Assembly: GCA_944387145.1 (NCBI GenBank)
Contig: CALXDU010000006.1
Span: 1-46,810, forward strand
DNA: 46,810 nt
Reading direction: 5' to 3'
From: an uncultured Oscillospiraceae bacterium
GTDB taxonomy: Bacteria > Bacillota > Clostridia > Oscillospirales > Oscillospiraceae
In this document: positions 16,152-23,653 of the stretch, piece by piece
Layout of the letters: every line of letters starts with the position of its first letter
Position numbering within the stretch: position 1 is the stretch's first letter
The notes under the pieces: model-generated
What the model was told of the DNA's origin: nothing
What the model saw: the letters and a program-made list of their open reading frames with translations, nothing else
The model's database searches: none
Made by a program: the position numbers and the translations under genes

Positions 16152-17401
16152 TCTTGTTCACCTCCAATCTTTAATTGTCGCCATGAAATTTTGGCAATCT
16201 CTTCAATGTCTGAATCTTTTTCTTCCCAAAGGGACAGAATTAGCTGAACAAATGCTGTTTCTGCATATTCACATTCTGGACTCTTTCCGCTTGCGTTTCG
16301 TGGAACCACCGTCTGTTGCTTTAGGAACAGAACCCACTCTAGAGCACAGAGCATATCCTGCATCCAATCTAGGCAATTTTGGTAGACTTTATTCCCGTGC
16401 TGATGGAAATACACCGTCCGATTAATTTGTTTACCTAATTCTTCTTTGGCCTGTGCATAAAGAAAACGAATATATCCACAACCAAGCAAGAGTGCGGCGG
16501 CATTCTGTCTATCTTCTTCCAAATTTTTTTCCGAGTTCAATTTGTCACATACAGATTTGAGAAGTTCTTCTTCATATGTAGCACGTTCTTCTTCGGGTAT
16601 CTTATCCACAATCTTTCTGAAGAATGCGGAAACCATTTTGATTCCATTCTGATTGATACCACGAGATGCCACTGCCTCCGTGTATTGCGCAAGAAGCCAA
16701 TCCTTTATTACAGTGCCCAAGGTATCGCGGTATCTTGTATTGTAACGAACCTCTGTATCACTTAGATATTCCGACATGTTGCGGATAACGTCAACTCGCT
16801 CTTTGGAAATGGAACTATCTTGTTCCCAAAGCTGCACGGCTAGGCTTTCTCGGTGCTCTCGATTCATGGCTATCATAAGACAAATCTGTGCTTGTGGAAA
16901 GCATCCCCAAGCTACTGCAAAAAACGCCCACAGTGCAGCCTCTTTAGCAGTGCACTTTAACATGAGTATAGCCAATGCACTAGAAACAAAATGGGCAATA
17001 ACGCTTCCCGCATAACCAAAGCCATATTTATAGTGAATCATATCAACCTGGCTTTTTCCCAAGGTAAGCTTATCTCTTTCACTGTATATCCAGCCCAGTA
17101 AAACGCTGCTCACCCCAACGACACTCATTACAGCAACAAGTGCGTCAATAGTGCCTCTCTCAACAATACTCATCCAAAGGCTATCATACTTTATTACGTT
17201 CTTTCCCGTGCAGAACCAATAACCAGATAACACAAATGCGAATATTGTCAATGCGAAATGGAAAGGAAACAGTAATTGTAATATATGTTCTCCAAAATGC
17301 ATTTTTTCTCGTTGTTTACCGCTCTTGCGATGGTGTTTTAAACCTATTGAAACAATAAGCGTTAGCAATGCAAGGATAATACATGCGCACCATATTTCCA
17401 T
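16148..17401 (-). CDS. Multi-pass membrane protein partner of the HExxH protein
   Basis: Protein of 417 residues with about five hydrophobic segments in its first 180 residues: around 3-20, 42-64, 85-105, 131-150 and 153-177. A cytoplasmic-looking, mostly helical C-terminal domain of about 235 residues follows. I see no enzymatic motif. The C-terminus overlaps the start of the 790-residue HExxH gene by four bases. The small gene at 17476 precedes it by about 75 bases. The architecture (membrane anchor plus cytosolic domain, coupled to a putative protease) resembles membrane effector or sensor subunits of accessory systems, but no homology is claimed. Confidence 0.7.
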   Translation of the reverse strand: MEIWCACIILALLTLIVSIGLKHHRKSGKQREKMHFGEHILQLLFPFHFALTIFAFVLSGYWFCTGKNVIKYDSLWMSIVERGTIDALVAVMSVVGVSSVLLGWIYSERDKLTLGKSQVDMIHYKYGFGYAGSVIAHFVSSALAILMLKCTAKEAALWAFFAVAWGCFPQAQICLMIAMNREHRESLAVQLWEQDSSISKERVDVIRNMSEYLSDTEVRYNTRYRDTLGTVIKDWLLAQYTEAVASRGINQNGIKMVSAFFRKIVDKIPEEERATYEEELLKSVCDKLNSEKNLEEDRQNAAALLLGCGYIRFLYAQAKEELGKQINRTVYFHQHGNKVYQNCLDWMQDMLCALEWVLFLKQQTVVPRNASGKSPECEYAETAFVQLILSLWEEKDSDIEEIAKISWRQLKIGGEQE

Positions 17402-17475
17402 ACCCTATTCTCTCTCCTATGGGAAAATACAAAAGCCGCCGTCATTCACTGAATAGTGGTTGCGGCAGCTCTTGC

Positions 17476-17667
17476 TCAGCGTTCCTTTCGCGCACCAAAA
17501 GCACGGCGTTCATTGCTGAGTATTGTTTTTATATCACTCTCCTTTGAGTAAAGAGATCCATTCGAGAAATAGGTGCGTACTTTATCCGTCCCAGGGACTA
17601 AATCTGCGCCCTCATACTTAATTCTCGACGGTTTCTTTAAAGCTTCTAGAAACCGATCAGTTGCCAT
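17476..17667 (-). CDS. Small protein at the head of the metalloprotein operon
   Basis: Sixty-three residues, charged (ends in RRAFGARKER), no membrane segment, family unknown. The frame is open further to 17823 and would add 52 residues that include CPKC and ACPLH. Two observations favour the ATG at 17667: a strong GGAGGA ribosome site about 8 bases upstream, and a promoter at 17795-17823 whose transcript would begin after the long start. The long version with a possible zinc ribbon cannot be excluded. It reads in the same direction as the membrane and HExxH genes and is probably the first gene of that operon. Confidence 0.5.
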   Translation of the reverse strand: MATDRFLEALKKPSRIKYEGADLVPGTDKVRTYFSNGSLYSKESDIKTILSNERRAFGARKER

Positions 17668-17794
17668 TTCATTTCCTCCTCCCACACTAAAGCCTACCCT
17701 TGCCAAGACAATTCTATGCAAAGGACAAGCTGTATGTGCGTTTTTTGTCTGTATAATCGTCAGTAGTTCGCACTTGGGACAATACTGCTTTATT

Positions 17795-17823
17795 ATATTA
17801 TCATGATTACACTTTTTGCGCAA
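17795..17823 (-). promoter_or_regulatory. Probable promoter of the metalloprotein operon
   Basis: On the minus strand TTGCGC (17823-17818), a 17-base spacer and TAATAT (17800-17795). Transcription would start near 17788 and give a leader of about 120 bases before the ATG at 17667. Confidence 0.5.
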
Positions 17824-17969
17824 TAGCGAATTATTATTTTTTTTGAAAAATTTATAGCCTTTTGTGTGAAAATTCTATAAATTTTGCCATCGTTACCCAA
17901 AAGAACCCATCACTGGTACAAACAACAATGTCTTGAAAAGCATACCATTATGGGAAGACATAATATATT

Positions 17970-18008
17970 GGGTAAGAGACTGACCAGAAAAGGATCAGCC
18001 CCTTACCC
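17970..18008. repeat. Inverted repeat in the gap before the CD1845-like gene
   Basis: GGGTAAG (17970-17976) pairs with CTTACCC (18002-18008), with further pairing inside (CTGACC with GGATCAG). It lies in the roughly 210-base gap upstream of the metalloprotein operon and downstream of the CD1845-like gene. A short T-rich tract follows only on the plus strand. It may mark the junction of the AT-rich cargo with element backbone; no gene is seen in this gap. Confidence 0.5.
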
Positions 18009-18036
18009 GTTTCATTTTTCTCCCCAAATGCAGAAA

Positions 18037-18348
18037 TCATCCGTAAACAACATCCTGAATCATGAATTTCAGCCCCTGCACCTTTCCCAGCAGCCAGATT
18101 GCTACTGTAGGCAGTCCGTAGGGGCTGACCAGGAACGCAAGGAGTAGCAGGATGCTCCCGTTCAGAGGGGAATCGATGATGAGCACCGCTATGCCCAGCA
18201 GGGCAAGTACCGTACTGACCAGCCCCAGGGCCAGGCCGGATACATAGACGATTCCGGTGCAGATCCAGACGAACAGGGTCAGGGCCAGCACCACCGGGGC
18301 GGCGGCGATTCTCAGGGGCAGCAGGAACAGGAACTTCAGTATCTTCAT
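18037..18348 (-). CDS. CD1845-like small membrane protein
   Basis: About 103 residues, almost entirely hydrophobic, with three or four membrane segments starting at MKILKFLFLLPLRIA. It matches my recollection of the CD1845 family of small membrane proteins carried by clostridial conjugative elements. I set the start at the ATG at 18348 because AAGGAG lies 8 bases upstream; the open frame extends six codons further. It is downstream of mobC in the mobilization block. Its exact role in transfer is unknown. Confidence 0.75.
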   Translation of the reverse strand: MKILKFLFLLPLRIAAAPVVLALTLFVWICTGIVYVSGLALGLVSTVLALLGIAVLIIDSPLNGSILLLLAFLVSPYGLPTVAIWLLGKVQGLKFMIQDVVYG

Positions 18349-18480
18349 TGTTGTTTCTCCTTCCATCGCTTGGATGCTTCTGCCCGTATTATCCTATAGC
18401 AGCTGGAAAAGCGCAAGGATGCGGACCAGGAGCGGCGCAAACTGCCGTTCCTGGCTTTGTGTATGGGGAATATGTCCCTG

Positions 18481-18825
18481 TCAGGAGATTTTTGCCAGGT
18501 GGGTGAGGATGTTCCTAACCCCCTCCCATAACTGATCCTGTCTCCGGGCTATATCTTCCAGGTCGGCGTCGTAAATGCGGCCTGTTTCGTGGGCGCGCTT
18601 GGTGAGCTGGTTTAAGTTGTTGCTGGAATAGCGCATGAGGGAAACCAGTTCCTTCAGCTCCGGCAGTTCCAGCTTCACCACATAGCCGTCCAGGGTCATT
18701 TTCCGCAGATAGGCTTCCCGGTTCTTTGTCCCAAGCTGGGACATTTTCCTTTGGATCATTTCCAACTCCTGGGGAGATACCCGGAAGTTTAGCTGTATGT
18801 TCCGTTTACGGTTGGCGCTGCTCAT
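18481..18825 (-). CDS. mobC: MobC-type relaxosome accessory protein
   Basis: Basic protein of 114 residues. The N-terminus (RKRNIQLNFRVSPQELEMI) is the ribbon-helix-helix-like DNA-binding start of MobC proteins. The middle (LRKMTLDGYVV) and the helix with NNLNQLTKRAHETG are the MobC signature. It would bind oriT and help the relaxase (9702-11114) melt and nick DNA. Its start overlaps the end of the DUF3846/DUF3849 gene by four bases. The relaxase gene lies 7 kb away with cargo in between. Confidence 0.88.
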   Translation of the reverse strand: MSSANRKRNIQLNFRVSPQELEMIQRKMSQLGTKNREAYLRKMTLDGYVVKLELPELKELVSLMRYSSNNLNQLTKRAHETGRIYDADLEDIARRQDQLWEGVRNILTHLAKIS

Positions 18826-20285
18826 CGTTCCGGCTCCCGATTTTTGGGTGCTGTGGTTTTTTTCTCCGCCTGCTTCGGCTCCTGCTTCAGATGATCCCGG
18901 ACAGAGGTTCGGGGCTTTCGCAGCGCCTTGGATCGATCTTCACTGGACAAAATGGTAATGTAAATACCGGGACGATCTTTCATGCCGGTCATAGCGGCGC
19001 TCCGGAAGGGGAACATGGACAGCAGCTTGGTCTGGGCGTCGCTTCCTCCACGGCTGAGAAACTCCGGAGAAACACGGGCCATAAAGTGAGTGCCGTTAGG
19101 ACTGTTCGGCACTTCCAGCCCCCGCAGCTCCTCCATGATCCTTTCCGCTTCTGCCTGAATATCCTCCTGGTTCAAGGGCTGGTGTCGCTGGTGTTCCTGC
19201 CGCACCGAATCAATAAATCCGTTCAAAACCGCTGGATGACTGTTCAGGGAATAGCCATAGCGAACCTCATCTGAGTTGTAGTCGGGGATCGTTTCTGCCC
19301 ATGCCTTGTTCCGGCTGGAATAGCGGTCATCCCATTTGTGAAGCTGGACGGTATTGGCCAGAACCAGCATCACCCGGTCAATGCCGTAGGCCTGAATCAC
19401 GTCTTTCGCGGCGTCGGGGTGCAGGCGCATCCCATCAAAGTGTTTCCGCAGGGCAGCTTCAATGGCTTCCTTACACTGGACGTTGGCCCGGTTGGAGGTA
19501 CGGTACTGTTCCAGCTCCCCGTGTTCTTTGGCATAGGCGGCGGTATGGGGATAGACTGGAAGCATCCGCAATGCTTTCTGGGCATTTAATACATCGTCAG
19601 CCCGGTTTTCGATGCTCTCCCGGATCATGTCCATATGTCCGGTTTCCGCCTTTTCAAAGTAACGGTACACATCGGCCAGGGGTGTGGGGGAATCCAGCAG
19701 AGCCTGAGCCTGATCGTCTGTCAGTTCCAGATCCTCCATGGCCATCAGAATGTCCTCCCGGATGGTGTATTCATAGGCATGGTTCAGAACCTCTGCCGGA
19801 GACTGACTTTTCAGCCAGTTCCGGTACTTGTCCTGCTCAGAGGCCATCTTTTCATAGAGATCAGCGCACGGGCCGTCGGTGTTCTTCCATTCATCGGCGC
19901 CGGGGATTTCCTGCACAGGGGTTACAATCAGTTTACCGTTGACCATTTGAAACCGTTCCGGGGTTTCAAATTCCTGATAGAAGCGATCCATCAGCTCGGG
20001 GGACAGAGAGGTGAAATTGTCCTCTCCCAGCCCCACCACCAGAAAGGTTCCGGCCAGCGCATCGTAAATGTCCCCATCCTCATCCCGGAGCGCCCGGTTC
20101 AGAGGCTTGCCGTTCAGCTTGCCTTCCTCATCACAGAGAATGGCCGCAGGTTCTTCATAGGGATAAATTGCTTCGATATTTCCACCGACTTCCCTCTGCA
20201 GGGACTCCAGGCCGGTGGGAATCTCCTTGGCATAGGGTTTCTTTTCTGGCTCTACCACCAGGACATTCATGGTATTGGGTTCCAT
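18822..20285 (-). CDS. DUF3846/DUF3849 domain protein of integrative elements
   Basis: Protein of 487 residues with recognisable element-specific domains in order. The first is a DUF3846-like N-terminus (residues 1-110: MNVLVVEPEKKPYAKEIP, GLESLQREVGG). A central helical region follows (YEYTIREDILMAMEDLELTDDQA). A DUF3849-like region comes next (LPVYPHTAAYAKEHGELEQYR, then NVQCKEAIEAAL). The C-terminal part is basic. Such proteins occur beside the large helicase/methylase gene of Clostridia conjugative elements, and a C-terminal piece of that gene precedes it here. No enzyme motif is seen; antirestriction-like roles have been suggested for neighbours of this kind, but I cannot support that from sequence. 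Confidence 0.8.
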   Translation of the reverse strand: MEPNTMNVLVVEPEKKPYAKEIPTGLESLQREVGGNIEAIYPYEEPAAILCDEEGKLNGKPLNRALRDEDGDIYDALAGTFLVVGLGEDNFTSLSPELMDRFYQEFETPERFQMVNGKLIVTPVQEIPGADEWKNTDGPCADLYEKMASEQDKYRNWLKSQSPAEVLNHAYEYTIREDILMAMEDLELTDDQAQALLDSPTPLADVYRYFEKAETGHMDMIRESIENRADDVLNAQKALRMLPVYPHTAAYAKEHGELEQYRTSNRANVQCKEAIEAALRKHFDGMRLHPDAAKDVIQAYGIDRVMLVLANTVQLHKWDDRYSSRNKAWAETIPDYNSDEVRYGYSLNSHPAVLNGFIDSVRQEHQRHQPLNQEDIQAEAERIMEELRGLEVPNSPNGTHFMARVSPEFLSRGGSDAQTKLLSMFPFRSAAMTGMKDRPGIYITILSSEDRSKALRKPRTSVRDHLKQEPKQAEKKTTAPKNREPER

Positions 20286-20287
20286 GG

Positions 20288-20743
20288 TTATCTTACCTCC
20301 TCATGTTGTTTTGATTTTCTGTCCGGGTCCCTGGGAGGCACCGGACGTTTCAGCCCGTCCAGTACCGAGGGACGGGCGCTTTTGGTCACCACGGTTTCTT
20401 CCCGGCTGCTTTCTTTTCTGTCCATGTTCAAAATGGCGTCCAGCTCTGTCAGACGGGCGGATTTTTCCCGAAATTCCTTTTCATAGGGGAAGGGCTTAAC
20501 GGATTCTTCTTTTGCGGAGGCCTGCTGCCGGTACATATTCTCTAAGCGGGATTTTGCTGCTTCCAGCCGTTGAGGGCATTGACCAAGGGCGTTTTCCATT
20601 CGGGTCAGATTGCCCCTGGGGTCAGCACCCAGGGTGCCTTCGTGGGTCATCTGACCCTTCAGATGGAACTTGTACTGCTGCTCATGGAGCGAATAGGACA
20701 GGAACAGGCCAAACCCCCGATGCTGTGCCGGAAGTAGGAACAT
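20288..20743 (-). pseudogene. C-terminal remnant of a giant helicase/methylase element protein
   Basis: Residues from about 25 on (KFHLKGQMTHEGTLGADP, GNLTRMENALGQCPQRLEAA, PYEKEFREKSARLTELDAIL, NMDR) are the characteristic C-terminus of the very large SNF2-like helicase/DNA methylase proteins (2000 residues or more) of Clostridia conjugative elements. The rest of that gene is absent. Upstream sequence changes character at about 20740-20810. No ribosome site supports independent translation. This marks a large deletion inside the element. Confidence 0.75.
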
Positions 20744-20812
20744 CCTTATTTATAATTCTAGTCTTTTCGACAAAAATTTATTTTTGATATAGCTGTTTCA
20801 CTATTTTCTTTG

Positions 20813-21085
20813 TTATGGATTTGCGCGCGGAGGCATATATCCCGCAATTTTAGCCCGGTCGCTGGCGGCCTTTCTCCGTTCCTCGCTGTACGGCTCCCGA
20901 ACGGATACGCAGCGTTTGGGAACAGTGAACCGGTGTTCGTCCCGCCGGAGGATTTGATCCGGGTATTTCTCTGCCAGCCGGGTCAGCTTTTCTATCAGCT
21001 TGGGATCGTGGGTGTAGACGTCGGCGGTTGGCTCCGCCTGGTTGTACAGGAGGATGGTCTCCTGTTCCAGCTTGGACAGGTTCAT
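20813..21085 (-). CDS. Small hypothetical element protein
   Basis: Ninety residues: an acidic/aliphatic N-terminal half (LSKLEQETILLYNQAEP, then TADVYTHDP) and a basic C-terminal half (RRDEHRFTVPKR, then SEERRKAASDRAK). It lacks membrane segments. Its ATG overlaps the stop of the preceding small gene by four bases. Pairs of small genes like these occur in clostridial conjugative elements; no function is known to me. It appears intact although its upstream partner is interrupted by the IS110 copy. Confidence 0.6.
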   Translation of the reverse strand: MNLSKLEQETILLYNQAEPTADVYTHDPKLIEKLTRLAEKYPDQILRRDEHRFTVPKRCVSVREPYSEERRKAASDRAKIAGYMPPRANP

Positions 21086-21345
21086 TGGCTCCTGTCCTTT
21101 CCAAACACCAGCTTGAACCGGGTGAAGCTGCCGTCATCCTCCATGACCACTTCCGCATCGTAGACCCTGCCCGTCCGTTCCGAGTAGCAGCCCTGGATGC
21201 ACGGCACAAGATCGGCTTTTTTTGCCGCTACGAGCGCGCGCATAAAACTGGTTTTGCTCTCCTGTTGAACCACAAATTGTCCCAGCCGAATGGCATCAAG
21301 GACGTATAGCAAAATAATTGCTTTTAGGAGAGCACGCCGTGACAA
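21082..21345 (-). pseudogene. Small element gene truncated by the IS110 insertion
   Basis: The C-terminal 65 residues (RLGQFVVQQESKTSFMRALV, later YSERTGRVYDAEVVMEDDGS) look like real protein and couple by ATGA overlap to the next gene. The first 15-20 residues of the open frame run into the 5' flank of the IS110 copy, so the original N-terminus is probably lost at about 21300. It is therefore a truncated gene that may still be read from a start supplied by the insertion. Confidence 0.55.
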
Positions 21346-22200
21346 CTTTTATAAGGAGCGTTTGGTTATGGAAGTTGCCTATCGGTGTTGTTGTGGGATT
21401 GATGTGCATAAGAAAGTCATCGTAGCCTGTCTGGTGAATGGCGGCGAACAGGAGCTGCGAGAATTCGGCACAACCACCAGCGAAATCAAAACTTTGGCAA
21501 ATTGGCTCACAGAATCAGGCTGTGAGATGATTGCCATGGAAAGCACAGGTGTATTTTGGAAACCTCTGTACAATTTGTTTGAGTTAATGGATTTGGATGC
21601 AATGATTGTCAACGCCGCACACATGAAAGCTTTGCCAGGACGCAAGACGGACGTGAAAGATGCGGAATGGATCGCAGACCTGCTTCGGCATGGCCTGTTG
21701 AAAGCCAGCTATATTCCTAACCGGGAGCAACGTGAATTGCGTGAGGTCACCCGTTACCGCAAAAGCCTGACGGAAGAACGCTGCCGGGAAGTAAACCGTC
21801 TGCAAAAAATTCTGGAAGGTGCCAATATCAAGCTGGATTCTGTAGTGAAAGACATCACCGGCAAAACCGTAAAGAGTTCGTATTTCTTTGCACAGTACCA
21901 GCGAATTTCTACTAGACGTGGCAAAAATCGAGCCACGCTTGCAGTCGCCCATTCCATGCTGATCGCCATATACCACATTCTTAAAAACAAGACTGCTTTC
22001 CATGACCTCGGTTCTGACTACTACGATTCTTTTAACCGCGACAGAAAGATAAACAGCTATCTCAAACGACTGAAAGCACTTGGATGGGAACCTGATGCCA
22101 TCCCCAGTTCCGCCTGAATGCGCTATTGCATAGCGCAAGCTGCCTGCCGAAAGGCGGGAGCCGTTTTGCGCCCTTTTTAGGGGTATGTTTTCATAACAAA
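21300..22200 (+). mobile_element. IS110-family insertion, internally deleted
   Basis: Approximate limits: coding part 21368-22117 plus flanking non-coding DNA on both sides. IS110 elements lack long terminal repeats, so ends cannot be fixed from this sequence alone. The downstream non-coding segment (22118-22200) is GC-rich with short inverted repeats (GCGCTATTGCATAGCGC at 22119-22135). This is where some IS110/IS1111 elements encode their guide (bridge) RNA; whether one is present here is uncertain. Confidence 0.6.
21368..22117 (+). pseudogene. IS110 transposase with in-frame internal deletion
   Basis: Starts at ATG 21368 after AAGGAG. The N-terminal DEDD nuclease domain is complete: GIDVHKKVIV (Asp), IAMESTGVFW (Glu), GRKTDVKDAEWIADLL (two Asp). 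After DITGKTVKSS the sequence jumps directly to the family's C-terminal end (FFAQYQRISTRRGKNRATLA, then AVAHSMLIAIYHIL). The transposase_20 region with its helix-hairpin-helix and catalytic Ser is missing. The product is about 250 residues against roughly 400 in the family. The frame is kept, so a protein may be made, but it should be inactive. Confidence 0.8.
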
Positions 22201-22230
22201 AAGCCGCAGCTCAAAACGAAACTGCGGCGG
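22200..22230 (-). terminator. Intrinsic terminator after the ParAB operon's small genes
   Basis: On the minus strand GCCGCAG and CTGCGGC pair around a 12-base loop and are followed by TTTTTGTT. It directly follows the stop codon of the 61-residue gene at 22231. Confidence 0.85.
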
Positions 22231-22416
22231 TCATTTGATGGGGTGTATGCGGTTTTGGAAATTGGGAATGGGACATTTCGGCAGAGGATTGGCAGAAAAG
22301 CGGTTCGGGAAGGTGGGCAATGACCGCAGGATTCGGTCAATACCGGATTCCTCCATATTCCGCTGGGTCAGGCAGTCCTCCCAGATGGCGTCCTGGATTT
22401 GTCTTATGGGGTGCAT
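22231..22416 (-). CDS. Small hypothetical element protein (61 residues)
   Basis: The frame is open from 22542, but the ATG at 22416 has AAGGAAGG at proper distance. The short product begins MHPIRQIQDAIWEDCLTQ and is rich in Pro, Asn and Arg toward the end. It follows the 91-residue gene by a short overlap (22430 versus 22416 leaves 13 bases) and ends at a terminator. Function unknown; it belongs to the parAB operon of the element. Confidence 0.5.
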   Translation of the reverse strand: MHPIRQIQDAIWEDCLTQRNMEESGIDRILRSLPTFPNRFSANPLPKCPIPNFQNRIHPIK

Positions 22417-22429
22417 ATGAGCCTTCCTT

Positions 22430-22705
22430 TCATCTGCGGCGGCGTTTGCGGGGCTTGAAGTCGATGATATGCCCTTCCGTAATATGGGCGTAGCGCTTGA
22501 TCTTGATCTGTCTGCGTTTCTGTCGTTCCAAGGCTGCTTCATATCCCGGATCGTCCAGGAACAGACGCATTTCCTCTCCGGCTTCGCCGTAGGGCGTGTC
22601 CGGGGTAAGAACGGAGAACTCGATCATCCAGTGGGTATTGTCGTGGAACCGTTCCACGGCTAAAATCTTGTGTCCTTTCAGCTCTCTGGCTGAAATATCC
22701 TGCAT
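22430..22705 (-). CDS. Conserved small element protein downstream of parB
   Basis: Ninety-one residues, starting MQDISARELKGHKILAVERF and ending in an Arg-rich tail (KPRKRRRR). AAAGGAG lies 6 bases before the ATG, and the start is 12 bases after the parB stop, so it is co-transcribed with parAB. The middle is acidic (YGEAGEEMRLFLDDPGYEA). No domain is recognised. The basic tail suggests nucleic-acid contact; this is inference. Confidence 0.65.
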   Translation of the reverse strand: MQDISARELKGHKILAVERFHDNTHWMIEFSVLTPDTPYGEAGEEMRLFLDDPGYEAALERQKRRQIKIKRYAHITEGHIIDFKPRKRRRR

Positions 22706-22717
22706 AGGCGGCTCCTT

Positions 22718-23653
22718 TCATCTTTCTTGGTCACGCTGACGCTTCTTCTGCCACGCCTCCAGCAGCTTGATGATGGTTTCCTGCATCCGCTGGGGGGTGT
22801 AGCTTTTGGGGAAATACTTCCGCAGGGTGGCGCTGTCCAGCGTTACCTTGTCCCAGGCTTCCTTTTTCTCCTCGGACATGATGGCGAGCATCACATCCGG
22901 GGAGAGCTTTCCTTCCTGGCTGAACTTTTTCAGCCGCTGGGCCTGGGACAGAGAGGGGGTGGCCTGTTCACTGTCGATGGCGTCCAAAAGCTGCTCCTGT
23001 TCCTCGGGCTTCAGGAAGGAAAGCTCATAGGCGGGATTCAGGGCGATTTTCCGTTCATCCACCATATCCAGCAGAGGTGGGATCAGCTCTGTCAGGCGGA
23101 TATAGCGGAAGATTTGGTTCTTGCTCTGCCCAACCTGTTCCGCCAGTAGCTCACTGGACTTCTTGCCAGCCGACTTGTTCCCAACTTGGGAACAAGTTAA
23201 ATCTGTCCTTGCGCCTTGCCTTTTCATGGCATCCAGCTTCATCTTGTAAGCAAAAGCCCGCTCGCTGGGGAGCAGGCTTTCTCTTTGCAGATTGCTGTCC
23301 ACCATGATGATGATGGCCGCGTCATCGTCCAAATCCCGGACAATGACCGGCATGGTTTCCTTCCCGGCCAGTTCGCTGGCTCTGCGCCGCCTATGTCCGG
23401 CTACCAGCTCATAGCCGCCCTCCGGGCGGGGGCGGGCAATGGCCGGAACCAGGACGCCGTACTTTTGTATGCTTTCCGCAGTTTCCATCATGGCTTCGTC
23501 ATCCTTGACTTTGAATGGGTGGTCTTTGAAGGGGCGCAGCTCTGACAGGGGGATCTCCATGACCCGCTCCCGCTGATCGTCGGCACGGCTTTCCTCGGTG
23601 GAAAACAAATCATCTACTGAGGCCAGCTCTACTTTTCTCGCGCTGCTTTTCAA
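22718..23653 (-). CDS. parB: ParB/Spo0J-family partition protein
   Basis: DNA-binding CTPase-type partition protein, 311 residues. The N-terminal ParB domain shows IPLSELRPFKDHPFKV and the GHRRRRASELAG box (C2 motif), with ESIQKYGVLVP and DSNLQRE further on. A helix-turn-helix region follows (AEQVGQSKNQIFRYIRLTEL). It would load on a parS site and work with ParA to keep the excised element. It starts with TTG (23653-23651), supported by a strong AAGGAGGTG 9 bases upstream, and overlaps parA by 44 bases. A perfect 25-bp palindrome lies within the gene at 23173-23197. Confidence 0.9.
   Translation of the reverse strand: MKSSARKVELASVDDLFSTEESRADDQRERVMEIPLSELRPFKDHPFKVKDDEAMMETAESIQKYGVLVPAIARPRPEGGYELVAGHRRRRASELAGKETMPVIVRDLDDDAAIIIMVDSNLQRESLLPSERAFAYKMKLDAMKRQGARTDLTCSQVGNKSAGKKSSELLAEQVGQSKNQIFRYIRLTELIPPLLDMVDERKIALNPAYELSFLKPEEQEQLLDAIDSEQATPSLSQAQRLKKFSQEGKLSPDVMLAIMSEEKKEAWDKVTLDSATLRKYFPKSYTPQRMQETIIKLLEAWQKKRQRDQER
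23173..23197. repeat. Perfect palindrome inside parB, candidate parS
   Basis: Twelve-base arms, ACTTGTTCCCAA and its reverse complement, around a single central base. It lies in the part of parB coding for the region between the GHRRR box and the helix-turn-helix. Known parS sites are palindromes close to or within parAB; this one does not match the Spo0J consensus, so it would be a different specificity. It may also be a coincidence of coding sequence. Confidence 0.45.
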
